64,000 nt of DNA from Rhodospirillales bacterium (GCA_016710335.1 JADJXQ010000005.1:62001-126000), one strand, 5' to 3'. Positions 17,684 to 26,645 are shown, counted from the first letter of the stretch. Numbers and translations: made by a program. The notes: a model not told the origin generated them from the letters alone.

Positions 17684-18253
17684 ATGGTGACCCTGACGAA
17701 GATCTACACCCGCGGCGGCGACCGCGGCGAGACGTCCCTCGGCGACGGCCGCAGGGTGCCGAAGTCGGAACTCCGCGTCGCCGCCTACGGCACGGTGGAC
17801 GAAACCAATGCCGTCGTTGGCGTCGCGCGCCTCCACACCACCGCCGACGCCAACGTGGACGCCATGCTGGCCCGCGTCCAAAATGACCTGTTCGACCTGG
17901 GCGCCGACCTGTGCACGCCGGAAACCGGCCGCAAGGCGGAGGGAGCACTCCGCATCGTCGATGCCCAGGTGGACCGCCTCGAGCGCGAGATCGACGCCCT
18001 CAACGCCGGACTGCAGCCGCTCAACTCGTTCATCCTGCCCGGCGGTTCGCCGGCCGCGGCGTACCTGCACCTGGCCCGCACCGTGTCGCGCCGCGCAGAG
18101 CGCCTGATGTCCGAGTTGGCGGCGGCCGAGTCGGTCAACGAAGCGGCGCTTCGCTACATCAACCGCCTATCCGACCACCTGTTCGTCCTCGCCCGCCATC
18201 TCAACGCCAACGGCGCCGCCGACGTTCTCTGGGTCCCCGGCGCCAACCGCTGA
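17684..18253 (+). CDS. Cob(I)alamin adenosyltransferase, PduO type
   Basis: This enzyme transfers the adenosyl group from ATP to cob(I)alamin, forming coenzyme B12. The 189-residue protein has the PduO-family N-terminal ATP-binding segment (KIYTRGGDRGETSLGDGRRV, residues 6-25), the VDETNA motif near residue 40, and the helical-bundle signature SRRAERLM with the C-terminal RLSDHLFVLAR. It follows the twin-membrane protein by 63 bases. I leave the symbol blank because cobO, pduO and mmaB are all used for such orphan genes. Confidence 0.93.
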   Translation: MVTLTKIYTRGGDRGETSLGDGRRVPKSELRVAAYGTVDETNAVVGVARLHTTADANVDAMLARVQNDLFDLGADLCTPETGRKAEGALRIVDAQVDRLEREIDALNAGLQPLNSFILPGGSPAAAYLHLARTVSRRAERLMSELAAAESVNEAALRYINRLSDHLFVLARHLNANGAADVLWVPGANR

Positions 18254-18301
18254 CCCGTAGAGTCGCGGCCAACTGGATCCTCTTGACCAAAAGTCTCAGA
18301 G

Positions 18302-18694
18302 GTGCGCCATGATCGACCGGATGCAAACAGGGTGAAGGACCTCGCGCCCGACATCTTCCGGCAAAGGCTCCTCATCGAGGGCTTTTTCAGCGGCGAGATG
18401 TCCCGCGATCGCCTGCGGGTTTTTCTGCTCCAGCTTGCCGCGGCGCTCGATCTCCGTGCCTACGGCGAACCGGTCATCTTTCAGCCGGCAAGCGATATGG
18501 GCAAGGAAGAGAACGCAGGCTTCGACGCCTTCGTGCCGCTGATCGACAGCGGCATTTCCGCCTACGTCTGGACCGGCCCGCGGTTTTTCTCGCTCCTGCT
18601 CTACACCTGCAAGGGGTTCGACGCGCACGCGGCCGTCGCTCATGCACGGAGCATGCTGGGCGTCGAGAGCGAAATCGCCTCCCATTCCTTCTGA
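18302..18694 (+). CDS. Divergent AdoMet-decarboxylase-like protein
   Basis: This product (130 residues from GTG 18302; 120 from an in-frame GTG at 18332) looks like the small bacterial S-adenosylmethionine decarboxylase fold. Aligned by eye to the prokaryotic enzymes, Ser83 falls at the self-cleavage serine and Cys103, exactly 20 residues on, at the catalytic cysteine of the (F/Y)TC motif. The normally invariant Glu-Ser-His is Asp-Ser-Gly here, and the processing histidine five residues after the serine is Tyr88. It may therefore be a pyruvoyl enzyme with another substrate, or inactive. The start is unclear; an 8-codon ORF with a good ribosome-binding site (ATG 18309) ends by overlapping GTG 18332. 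It follows the adenosyltransferase gene. Confidence 0.6.
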   Translation: MRHDRPDANRVKDLAPDIFRQRLLIEGFFSGEMSRDRLRVFLLQLAAALDLRAYGEPVIFQPASDMGKEENAGFDAFVPLIDSGISAYVWTGPRFFSLLLYTCKGFDAHAAVAHARSMLGVESEIASHSF

Positions 18695-18807
18695 CGCCGG
18701 TCCCCCCACCCACTTCGGCGACGGCGACGGCGACGGCGCGGGCGCTGCCGTGTGGCGGCGATGCTGGCTCGCGGTGGCGCTGGCCGACCGACACCAGCGG
18801 CACCCAT

Positions 18808-18857
18808 GCATTTGCCGTTGACAACAAATGCGCATTGCGGTACTCATTTACCAAATA
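18808..18857 (+). promoter_or_regulatory. Promoter with nested inverted repeats for the benzoyl-CoA operon
   Basis: A consensus -35 box TTGACA (18818-18823) and a weak -10 TACTCA (18841-18846), 17 bases apart, precede had. GCATTTG (18808-18814) and CAAATGC (18825-18831) form a perfect 7-base inverted repeat straddling the -35 box. The palindrome AATGCGCATT (18827-18836) fills the spacer, and ATTT-acc-AAAT follows the -10 box. This arrangement is what a repressor or activator site over a catabolic promoter would look like. No regulator gene is adjacent. Confidence 0.5.
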
Positions 18858-18891
18858 AGCAAACGTGAGCACGGCGGGAGGACAGCGGCCG

Positions 18892-19965
18892 ATGAACGAT
18901 GTGGCGCAGCGTTGGGTGATGACGGAGCCGGGCCGGCCGATGGCGGCGTCGGAGTTCGACGCGGCGTCGCCTGGGCCGGGGGAGGTCAGTGTCGCCATCG
19001 CCGGATGCGGCGTCTGCCACACCGATCTCGGCTTTTACTACGACGGCGTGCGCACCAACCACCCGCTGCCGCTGGCGCTCGGCCACGAGATCAGCGGCCA
19101 TGTGGTTGCGACAGGGCCCGGCACTGAGTCCTGGGAAGGGCGGGCGGTGATCATTCCGGCGGTCATCCCGTGCGGCCAGTGCGACGCGTGCCGGCGCGGC
19201 AAGTCGACCATCTGCCCCAACCAGAAGATGCCCGGCAACGACATTCATGGCGGCTTCGCCACCCACGTCGTGGTCCCGGCCCATGGCCTATGCCCGGTCG
19301 ACGAGGACCGCCTGGCGGCGATCGGAATGGATCTGCCACAAGTTTCGGTGATCGCCGATGCGCTCACTACTCCCTACCAGGCCGTGGTCCAGGCGGGACT
19401 TGGCGAAGGCGACCTCGCCGTCGTCGTCGGCGTCGGCGGCGTCGGCGGCTACGCGGTGCAGGTGGCGAACGCCATGGGCGCCACGGTGGTCGCCGTGGAT
19501 GTCAACCAGGCCAAGCTGGACGCCATTGCCGACCATGGCGCCGCCCTCGCCCTCAACGCCCGGGAGTTGGACGGCCGCGGGCTCAAGAAGGCCATCGCCG
19601 ACTTCGCCAAGTCCGAGAACTTGCGCAGCCGCGAGTGGACGATCTTCGAGTGCTCCGGCACCGCCGCCGGGCAGTTGACTGCCTACAATCTGCTGAACCA
19701 CGGCGCCACCCTCTGCATCGTCGGCTTCACCATGGACAGGGTGGAGGTGCGTCTCTCCAACCTGATGGCGTTCCACGCTCGGGCGCTGGGCAACTGGGGC
19801 TGCGCGCCGGAACTCTATCCCCAGGCTCTGGACCTAGTCCTCGACGGCCGCGTCAAGGTGGCGCCATTCGTCGAGACGCACCCGCTAACCGACATCAACC
19901 GCATCTTCGAGGCCGTGCACGCCGGCGAACTCACGCGCCGCGTCATCCTCGTTCCCAACGCCTAA
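18892..19965 (+). CDS. had: 6-hydroxycyclohex-1-ene-1-carbonyl-CoA dehydrogenase
   Basis: A zinc-dependent medium-chain alcohol dehydrogenase of 357 residues that oxidises 6-hydroxycyclohex-1-ene-1-carbonyl-CoA to the 6-oxo compound with NAD. Visible are the catalytic zinc site (GCGVCHTD and GHEISGHVV), the structural-zinc cysteines (CGQCDACRRGKSTIC) and the nucleotide-binding GVGGVGGYAVQ. The assignment among many related dehydrogenases rests on the operon: oah, dch and bcrCBAD follow directly. The ATG at 18892 has GGGAGGA seven to eight bases upstream and is preferred over a GTG at 18865. It is the first gene of the operon. Confidence 0.92.
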   Translation: MNDVAQRWVMTEPGRPMAASEFDAASPGPGEVSVAIAGCGVCHTDLGFYYDGVRTNHPLPLALGHEISGHVVATGPGTESWEGRAVIIPAVIPCGQCDACRRGKSTICPNQKMPGNDIHGGFATHVVVPAHGLCPVDEDRLAAIGMDLPQVSVIADALTTPYQAVVQAGLGEGDLAVVVGVGGVGGYAVQVANAMGATVVAVDVNQAKLDAIADHGAALALNARELDGRGLKKAIADFAKSENLRSREWTIFECSGTAAGQLTAYNLLNHGATLCIVGFTMDRVEVRLSNLMAFHARALGNWGCAPELYPQALDLVLDGRVKVAPFVETHPLTDINRIFEAVHAGELTRRVILVPNA

Positions 19966-19978
19966 GGGGAGACAGTTC

Positions 19979-21115
19979 ATGAACGATCAAGCGGCGAACC
20001 GCACCGGGGAACGCCTCATCGACCACAACCTCGTCTCGGACAACATGCGTCAGCAGGTGTCGCCGGGGATCCTCTACGAGAAGAGGCCAGTGAAGGCGGA
20101 GGACGGGACGACCGTCTCCGGCCTCTATACCGCCTGGATCACCCTCGATAATCCAAAGCAGTTCAACTCCTACACCACCGACATGGTGAAGGGCGCGATC
20201 CTCGCCTTCCGCGCCGCCTCCAACGCCCGGGACGTGGTCGCCGTGGTGTTCACCGGCTCGGGAGACAAGGCGTTCTGCACCGGCGGCAACACCAAGGAGT
20301 ACGCCGAGTACTACGCCGGCCGGCCGCAGGAGTACCGGCAGTACATGCGCCTCTTCAACGACATGGTCTCCGCCATCCTCGCCTGCGACAAGCCGACCAT
20401 CTGCCGGGTCAACGGCATGCGCATCGGCGGCGGCCAGGAGATCGGCATGGCCTGCGACTTCTCCGTCGCGCAGGACCTGGCCCGCTTCGGCCAAGCCGGT
20501 CCCAAGCACGGCTCGGCGGCGATCGGTGGCGCGACGGACTTCCTCCCCGTCATGATCGGCTGCGAGCAGGCCATGGTCTCCGCCGTCCTGTGCGAGCCGT
20601 TCTCGGCCCACAAGGCCTATCGCCTCGGCATCGTCATGGACGTGGTGCCGGCCCTCAAGGTTGACGGCGACTACGTCCCCAACCCGCTGGTGTGGACCGA
20701 CCGGATGTTCGACCGATACGGCCGCATCTGCTACGGCGAGCCTAAGGACGCAGACGCTCTTGCCGAGGGCAAGGCGCTGATGGGCAAGGGCCAAGTCGAC
20801 CTCGGCATGCTCGACGCCCGCGTCGAGGAGCTGTGCACCAAGCTCCTCTACACCTTCCCGGACTGCGTCACCAAGAGCGTCGAGGAGCTGCGAAAACCGA
20901 AGCTGGAGGCGTGGAACCACAACAAGGAGGACGCCCGCGCCTGGCTCGCCCTCAACATGATGACGGAGGCCCGCTGCGGCTTCCGCGCCTTCAACGAAGG
21001 CACCAAGGAGACCGGCCGGGAGATCGATTTCGTGGCGCTCCGCCAGGCGTTGGCCCGCGGCGACGGCTGGACCGACGAACTCACCGAGAGCCTGATGCCG
21101 AAAGCAAGGGCATGA
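19979..21115 (+). CDS. oah: 6-oxocyclohex-1-ene-1-carbonyl-CoA hydrolase
   Basis: This crotonase-superfamily enzyme adds water to 6-oxocyclohex-1-ene-1-carbonyl-CoA and opens the ring, giving 3-hydroxypimelyl-CoA. At 378 residues it is longer than simple enoyl-CoA hydratases, as is normal for Oah, with family features such as WITLDNPKQFNSYTTDMV, the oxyanion-hole region GGNTKEYAEYYAG and NGMRIGGGQEIGMACDFSVA. It follows had by 13 bases with AGGGGAGA as ribosome-binding site and overlaps dch by four bases. Confidence 0.95.
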   Translation: MNDQAANRTGERLIDHNLVSDNMRQQVSPGILYEKRPVKAEDGTTVSGLYTAWITLDNPKQFNSYTTDMVKGAILAFRAASNARDVVAVVFTGSGDKAFCTGGNTKEYAEYYAGRPQEYRQYMRLFNDMVSAILACDKPTICRVNGMRIGGGQEIGMACDFSVAQDLARFGQAGPKHGSAAIGGATDFLPVMIGCEQAMVSAVLCEPFSAHKAYRLGIVMDVVPALKVDGDYVPNPLVWTDRMFDRYGRICYGEPKDADALAEGKALMGKGQVDLGMLDARVEELCTKLLYTFPDCVTKSVEELRKPKLEAWNHNKEDARAWLALNMMTEARCGFRAFNEGTKETGREIDFVALRQALARGDGWTDELTESLMPKARA

Positions 21116-21939
21116 CGATGAGCGAAGTGACGGGTGAAGCCATCACGCATGGGGTGCATGAGGCCGAACCGGTGGCCGGTCCGCTGGAGGTGTGGACCGA
21201 GCGGGACGGGAAGCTCTTGCGCCTACGGCTCAACCGGCCGCGCGCCAACCTCATCGACGCGGAGATGCTGGCGGCGCTGCAGGCGGCGCTTGCTGAGCAT
21301 GAAACGAACGCCAACCTCTGCGCGGTGTTGCTGGACGCCGAGGGGACCGACTTCAGCTTCGGCGCGAGCGTCGAGGAGCATCTGCCGGGGCAGTGCGGGA
21401 GCATGCTCCGCAGCCTGCATGGCCTCGTCAAGGCTATGCTGGCGTTCCCGGCGCCGATCCTCGTCGCCGTCAACGGCCAGTGTCTCGGCGGCGGACTGGA
21501 AGTCGCCTTGGCCGCCGACCTGATGTTCGTCGCTCCCGGCGCCAAGCTGGGCCAGCCGGAGATGAAGCTCGGCGTGTTCGCGCCGGCGGCGTCGTGCCTG
21601 CTGCCTGAGCGCGTCGGCCGGGCCCGCGCCACCGACCTGCTGCTCTCCGGACGCAGCATCGACGGCGCCACTGCCGGCGCCATGGGCTTGGCGGTCGAGG
21701 TCGGCGACGACCCGGAAGAGGCGGCGCTGCACTACGTCGACCAGCATCTCGCAGGCAAGAGCGCCAGCTCGTTGCGCTTCGCGGTCGAGGCGGCGCGGAG
21801 CGGGTTCAAGGAGCGAGTAGCATCCGGGCTGGACGCGGTCGAGCGGCTCTACCTTGATGGGTTGATGTCCACCCGCGACGCGGTGGAGGGGCTGAATGCC
21901 TTCCTCGAGAAGCGTCCGGCCGTTTGGGAGCACCACTGA
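21112..21939 (+). CDS. dch: Cyclohexa-1,5-diene-1-carbonyl-CoA hydratase
   Basis: Dch hydrates the dienoyl-CoA made by benzoyl-CoA reductase to 6-hydroxycyclohex-1-ene-1-carbonyl-CoA, the substrate of Had. The 275-residue protein is a crotonase-family member with RLRLNRPRANLIDAEML, the oxyanion-hole segment FSFGASVEEHLP and NGQCLGGGLEVALAADL. Its ATG overlaps the oah stop; a second in-frame ATG follows two codons later. Its TGA overlaps the bcrC ATG by one base. Confidence 0.94.
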   Translation: MTMSEVTGEAITHGVHEAEPVAGPLEVWTERDGKLLRLRLNRPRANLIDAEMLAALQAALAEHETNANLCAVLLDAEGTDFSFGASVEEHLPGQCGSMLRSLHGLVKAMLAFPAPILVAVNGQCLGGGLEVALAADLMFVAPGAKLGQPEMKLGVFAPAASCLLPERVGRARATDLLLSGRSIDGATAGAMGLAVEVGDDPEEAALHYVDQHLAGKSASSLRFAVEAARSGFKERVASGLDAVERLYLDGLMSTRDAVEGLNAFLEKRPAVWEHH

Positions 21940-23111
21940 TGACCAGAACCACCGCCGAGATCGTCGGCCACTGCCAGTCCCTCTTCGAGGACCTCAACTT
22001 CACCGCCGCGCGCGCGTGGAAGGACGCTGTGCCGGGCCGCAAGGTCATCGGCTACATGCCGATCTACGTGCCGCGGGAGCTGATCCATGCCGCCGGCGCC
22101 CTGCCGCTCGGCATTCTCGGCGGCGGCGACCAGCTCGAGGTGATCCACGGCGACGCGTACTATCAGAGCTACATCTGCCGCATCCCGCGCTCGACCATCG
22201 AGCTCGGGGTCACCGGTCGCCTCGATTTCGTCGACGGGATGCTGTTTCCCAGCATTTGCGACGTGATCCGCAACCTGTCCGGCATGTGGAAGCTGATGTT
22301 CCCCGGCGTCTACGCCAAGTACTTCGACGTGCCGCAGAACTACCGGGACGACATCGGCGGCAGCTACTACGTAGGCGAGCTCAAGGACCTTCGCGACGAC
22401 CTGGGCGAGCTCACCGGCCGCCCCATTACTGACGATGCACTTCGCGCCTCCATCGCCGCGTACAACGACAACCGCCGTCTGGTCCGCGACCTCTACGCGC
22501 TCCGCATCGAGCGGCCATGGCAGGTGCCGGCGCCGGAAGTCTACCTGGTGCTGCGGGCCGGCATGGTGCTGCCGGTCGACGAACACTCCCGCCTGATCCG
22601 CGACTACATGGAGTCGGTCGAGGGCGAGGACCGGCCGATGCGCGACAACTGCCGCATCGTGGTCACCGGCATGTTCTGCGAACAGCCGCCGCTCAACCTG
22701 ATCAAGTCGCTGGAGCTCGCCGGCTGCTACGTCGTCGACGACGACTGGCTGCTGGTCACGCGCTGGCTGCTGGACGACGTGCCGATCGAAGGCGATCCGC
22801 TGGAAAACCTGGCGGCCGCCTTCCTGCATCACTCGGAGAACACCGCCGCCAAGTACGAACCGAACTCCGCCGAGAAGGGCAAGTACCTGGTCGAGATGGT
22901 GCGCCGCGCCAGCGCCGAGGGCGTCATCTTCGCCGCCCCCAGCTTTTGCGACCCGGCGCTGCTCGAGCGGCCGATGCTGCAGCACGTGCTGACCGAGGCC
23001 GGCGTCCCTTACATCGCCTTCAAGTACGCCGAAAACTCCGGGCAAATGCAGCCGATCCGCGAACAGGCCGGCACATTCGCCGATTCCATCAAGTTGTGGA
23101 GCGAAGCATGA
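21939..23111 (+). CDS. bcrC: Benzoyl-CoA reductase subunit C
   Basis: One of the two catalytic subunits of ATP-dependent (class I, Thauera-type) benzoyl-CoA reductase, which reduces the aromatic ring by two electrons. The 390-residue protein belongs to the 2-hydroxyacyl-CoA dehydratase D-component family. It has GYMPIYVPRELIHAAGALPLG near the N-terminus and conserved cysteines in YICRIPRS, PSICDVIRN and GMFCEQPP, candidates for iron-sulfur ligation. The start is the ATG in TGATG shared with the dch stop. It overlaps bcrB by four bases. Confidence 0.96.
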   Translation: MTRTTAEIVGHCQSLFEDLNFTAARAWKDAVPGRKVIGYMPIYVPRELIHAAGALPLGILGGGDQLEVIHGDAYYQSYICRIPRSTIELGVTGRLDFVDGMLFPSICDVIRNLSGMWKLMFPGVYAKYFDVPQNYRDDIGGSYYVGELKDLRDDLGELTGRPITDDALRASIAAYNDNRRLVRDLYALRIERPWQVPAPEVYLVLRAGMVLPVDEHSRLIRDYMESVEGEDRPMRDNCRIVVTGMFCEQPPLNLIKSLELAGCYVVDDDWLLVTRWLLDDVPIEGDPLENLAAAFLHHSENTAAKYEPNSAEKGKYLVEMVRRASAEGVIFAAPSFCDPALLERPMLQHVLTEAGVPYIAFKYAENSGQMQPIREQAGTFADSIKLWSEA

Positions 23112-24445
23112 CCCAACCGCCGAAAGCCTCCGCCAAGCAGAAAGACGTCAGCAAGGACTCCTCCATGCTGAAGCAAAAAGAGATGATCGCCGGCCACTAT
23201 CGGCGCCTCTCCACCGCCGGGGAGGACGGCCGCAAGGTCGCCGCGACCTTCGTTCCCGGCAACCTGAACGAACTCATCATGTGCTTCGATCTCCTCAACA
23301 ACCTGCCGGAGGTCAACGCCATTCAGAGCGGCCTCCGCAAGGAGAGCGGCCGTTACGTCATGGAGGCGGAGAAGCTCGGGCATTCGGAGGACGTCTGCAC
23401 CTACGTCAAGAACGACCTCGGCATGATCGCCCGCGGCAACGTCGGCCCCTACGGCCTGCAACTGCCGGACCCGGACGTGCTGCTGCTCTCCTACACCGGC
23501 TGCTTCACCTTCATGAAATGGTTCGAGCTGCTGCGCGAGCAGTACGACTGCGAGACCATCATGATGCACACGCCCTACACCGGGGACGGCAAGATCACCC
23601 AGAACATGCGCGACTACATGGTCAAGCAGCTGAAGGAAGAGGTGATCCCCAAGCTGGAGCGTGTGAGCGGCGTCAAGTTCGACATCGACCGGCTGCGCGA
23701 GTACCTGAAGGAGTCGGCCCGCGCCGAGGATGATCTCGTCTGGGTCCTGCAGAGCGCCAAGAACAAGCCGTCGCCGATCGACGCCTATTTTGGCGGCATC
23801 TACTACATCGGGCCGATCTTCGGCGCCTTCCGCGGCACGAAGGAGGCTACCGAGTACTATGGCGCTCTCCGGGCGGAGGTGCAGGACCGGCTCGATGCCC
23901 ACCAGGGCCCGGTGACGCCGGACGGGGAGATGGACGGAGAGAAGTACCGCCTCGTGGTCGAGGGGCCGCCGAACTACACCAGCTTCCGCGACTTCTGGAA
24001 AATGTTCTACGAGGAGGGCGCGGTGGTTGTCGCGTCGAGCTACACCAAGGTCGGCGGCGTCTACGACTTCGGATTCCGCCACGATCCGGACAATCCGCTG
24101 GAGACCCTCGCCGACTACTGCCTCGGGGTCTACACCAACCGCTCGCTGCCGCAGCGGGTCGAGATGCTAGCCTCCTACGTCAACGACTACCAGGCCGACG
24201 GCCTCCTGGTGAACTCCATCAAGAGCTGCAACAGCTTCTCCGCCGGCCAGCTTCTGATCATGCGCGAGGTGGAGAAGCGAACCGGCAAGCCGGCGGCGTT
24301 CATCGAATCCGACCTGGTCGATCCGCGCTACTTCTCGCCGGCCAACATCAAGAACCGCCTGGAAAGCTACTTTCAGATGATCGAGCAGAAGCGTGCCGGC
24401 AAGCATGTAGAAGCGGGACACGTCGAGGCGGGAGCGGCGGCATGA
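23108..24445 (+). CDS. bcrB: Benzoyl-CoA reductase subunit B
   Basis: The partner catalytic subunit of benzoyl-CoA reductase, 445 residues, same family as BcrC. Conserved cysteine segments are LLLSYTGCFTFMKWFELL and LLVNSIKSCNSFSAGQL, which in the family help hold the iron-sulfur clusters near the substrate. The C-terminus has a short imperfect repeat (HVEAGHVEAG). Both ends overlap neighbours by four bases, consistent with tightly coupled synthesis of the complex. Confidence 0.96.
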   Translation: MTQPPKASAKQKDVSKDSSMLKQKEMIAGHYRRLSTAGEDGRKVAATFVPGNLNELIMCFDLLNNLPEVNAIQSGLRKESGRYVMEAEKLGHSEDVCTYVKNDLGMIARGNVGPYGLQLPDPDVLLLSYTGCFTFMKWFELLREQYDCETIMMHTPYTGDGKITQNMRDYMVKQLKEEVIPKLERVSGVKFDIDRLREYLKESARAEDDLVWVLQSAKNKPSPIDAYFGGIYYIGPIFGAFRGTKEATEYYGALRAEVQDRLDAHQGPVTPDGEMDGEKYRLVVEGPPNYTSFRDFWKMFYEEGAVVVASSYTKVGGVYDFGFRHDPDNPLETLADYCLGVYTNRSLPQRVEMLASYVNDYQADGLLVNSIKSCNSFSAGQLLIMREVEKRTGKPAAFIESDLVDPRYFSPANIKNRLESYFQMIEQKRAGKHVEAGHVEAGAAA

Positions 24446-25803
24446 GAACCTTTACCGGCATCGATCTCGGCTCCACCACCACCAAGGCGGTGCTGATGGA
24501 CGAGAACCAGCGGGTCATCGGCCGTGGCATCACCAATTCGCGCTCCAATTACGACACCGCGACCCGCGTCGCCAGCCAGGAGGCCCGCATCGACGCCCAC
24601 ATGATGCTCTGCCACCGGGCGCTGGAGCAGGTCGGCGGCCTCGGCGGCCGGCTCGAGGAGTTTCTTGGCGATCTGGAGGGCGCCTTCCGCCTCGAGCAGT
24701 TCCTGGAGCAACTGGGCGACCTGGAGGAGACCTGCCTCGGGCAGCTCCGCCATGAGCGCTTCGCCTCGGTGCGGGACGCCGCCAAGGTGGCGTTGGCCGA
24801 GGTGTTCGCCCGTTTGCGCGAAGAGGCTCCCGCGCTGTTCGGCCGCGGAGCCAAACGAAAGTCGGACTTCTTCCGCGACGTCGCCGGCGGCCGCTATCTG
24901 GCGGTTTCGGAAGCTGTGGCGCGGGACGCCGGCCTCTCCTACGACCTGCTGCTCAACGTCTACGACAAGTCCATTATCGAGGTGGAGAACCGTCCGCCCG
25001 GCGGCGACATCAAGGGCAAGTTCCGTCGCGCGCTCTCGGCGCTCATCGGCGACAGCAACGGCCGGAGCGGCCCGTTCGCGGATCAGCGCGACGCCGTCGA
25101 GCGGGCCGTCGGCGCCGCCCTAGACATCGAGCTGGACGACGTCTTTCTGGTCGGCACCGGCTACGGCCGGGTGACGCTGCCGTTCTCCAAGGAACACATC
25201 CGCTCGGAGATCCTCTGCCATGGACTGGGCGCCCACATGATGCACCCGGGCACCCGCACGGTGCTCGACATCGGCGGCCAGGACACCAAGGGCATCCAGG
25301 TAGACGCAAACGGCATCGTCGAGAACTTCCAGATGAACGATCGCTGCGCCGCCGGCTGCGGCCGCTACCTCGGCTACATTGCAGATGAAATGAAGATGGG
25401 CCTGCACGAGCTCGGCCCGATGGCGATCAAGTCGGAGAAGCCGGTCCGCATCAACTCCACCTGCACCGTGTTCGCCGGCGCCGAACTGCGCGACCGACTG
25501 TCGCTAGGGGAAAAGCGGGAAGACATCCTCGCCGGCCTGCACCGCGCCATCATCCTCCGCGCCATGTCGATCATCTCGCGCTCCGGCGGCATCGCCAACG
25601 AGTTCACGTTTACCGGCGGCGTCGCCAAGAACGAGGCCGCGGTCCGCGAGCTCAGGAAGCTGGTCAAGGAGAACTACGGCGAGGTGACCATCAACATCAA
25701 TCCCGAGTCGATCTACACCGGCGCTCTTGGCGCCGCGGAGTTTGCCCGGCGTGCAGGAGAAAGCGCTGCATTCGAGGACGCTAGAGCGGGAGTGAATTCA
25801 TGA
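24442..25803 (+). CDS. bcrA: Benzoyl-CoA reductase subunit A (ATPase/activase)
   Basis: BcrA and BcrD form the ATP-hydrolysing module that drives electrons from ferredoxin into the BcrBC site. The 453-residue protein belongs to the ASKHA/BadF-BcrAD family, with the phosphate-1 motif GIDLGSTTTKAVLMDE at residues 5-20, the second ATP motif TVLDIGGQDTKGIQ, and cysteines in NDRCAAGCGRYL and NSTCTVFAGAEL that would ligate the shared [4Fe-4S] cluster. A family-specific insertion occupies about residues 65-200. Overlaps by four bases on both sides. Confidence 0.96.
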   Translation: MRTFTGIDLGSTTTKAVLMDENQRVIGRGITNSRSNYDTATRVASQEARIDAHMMLCHRALEQVGGLGGRLEEFLGDLEGAFRLEQFLEQLGDLEETCLGQLRHERFASVRDAAKVALAEVFARLREEAPALFGRGAKRKSDFFRDVAGGRYLAVSEAVARDAGLSYDLLLNVYDKSIIEVENRPPGGDIKGKFRRALSALIGDSNGRSGPFADQRDAVERAVGAALDIELDDVFLVGTGYGRVTLPFSKEHIRSEILCHGLGAHMMHPGTRTVLDIGGQDTKGIQVDANGIVENFQMNDRCAAGCGRYLGYIADEMKMGLHELGPMAIKSEKPVRINSTCTVFAGAELRDRLSLGEKREDILAGLHRAIILRAMSIISRSGGIANEFTFTGGVAKNEAAVRELRKLVKENYGEVTININPESIYTGALGAAEFARRAGESAAFEDARAGVNS

Positions 25804-26645
25804 CCATTACGGCCGGCATCGATCTCGGCACCGGCGCCGTCAAGGCGGTGGTGTTCGACGTCAACAACGGAGAGACGACTTGGCTCGCCCGCGAGACGCT
25901 CCGCATCCGCCAGCGCGATCCCATGGAGCTGACCGAAGAGGCGTTCAACCACGTGCTGGAGGAGGCCGGCCTCGGCCGCGACGACGTCGCCTACGTCGCC
26001 ACCACCGGCGAGGGCGAAGGGGTGCCGTTCCGCACCGGCCACTTCTACTCGATGACCACCCACGCCCGCGGCGCCATCTATCTCGAGCCCGAGTCGCGGG
26101 CGGCCCTCGACATCGGCGCCCTGCACGGCCGCGCCATCCGCATCGACGAGCGCGGCAAGGTGCTGAACTACAAGATGACCAGCCAGTGCGCGTCCGGCTC
26201 CGGGCAGTTCCTGGAGAACATCGCCCGCTACCTCGGCATTGCCCAGGACGAGATCGGAAGCCTGTCCAAGGCTGCGGATGAGCCGGAGAACGTCAGCTCG
26301 ATCTGCGCGGTGCTGGCCGAGACGGACGTCATCAACATGGTGTCCCGCGGCATCTCGGCGCCCAACATCTTGAAGGGCATCCACCTCTCCATGGCTGGCC
26401 GTCTCGCCAAGCTCCTGAAGGCGATTGGGGTAAGCGAAGGCACCGTCACCGTCACCGGCGGCCTTGCCCTCGACGACGGCCTGGTCGCCGCCCTGGTCGA
26501 GGAGATCGCTAAGATCCGCGGCATCAACGTGACCACCCGCAGCCACCCGGATTCCATCTATGCCGGCGCCATCGGCGCAGCTCTCTGGGGCGCCTTCCGG
26601 TACGACAAGCTGGCCAAGCTCGGACAATTGCGCCAAGCTTCGTGA
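25800..26645 (+). CDS. bcrD: Benzoyl-CoA reductase subunit D (ATPase/activase)
   Basis: The second ATPase subunit, 281 residues and shorter than BcrA because it lacks the insertion. It has the ATP motifs GIDLGTGAVKAVVFD (6-20) and ALDIGALHGRAI, and the cluster cysteines in TSQCASGSGQFLE and SSICAVLAETDV. It is the last gene of the overlapped bcr group. A hairpin-rich spacer then separates it from gcdH. Confidence 0.96.
   Translation: MTITAGIDLGTGAVKAVVFDVNNGETTWLARETLRIRQRDPMELTEEAFNHVLEEAGLGRDDVAYVATTGEGEGVPFRTGHFYSMTTHARGAIYLEPESRAALDIGALHGRAIRIDERGKVLNYKMTSQCASGSGQFLENIARYLGIAQDEIGSLSKAADEPENVSSICAVLAETDVINMVSRGISAPNILKGIHLSMAGRLAKLLKAIGVSEGTVTVTGGLALDDGLVAALVEEIAKIRGINVTTRSHPDSIYAGAIGAALWGAFRYDKLAKLGQLRQAS

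Noticed and set aside
18717..18738. Three tandem GGCGAC units as a regulatory repeat
   Set aside because: Too short and too GC-like to distinguish from chance in this genome.
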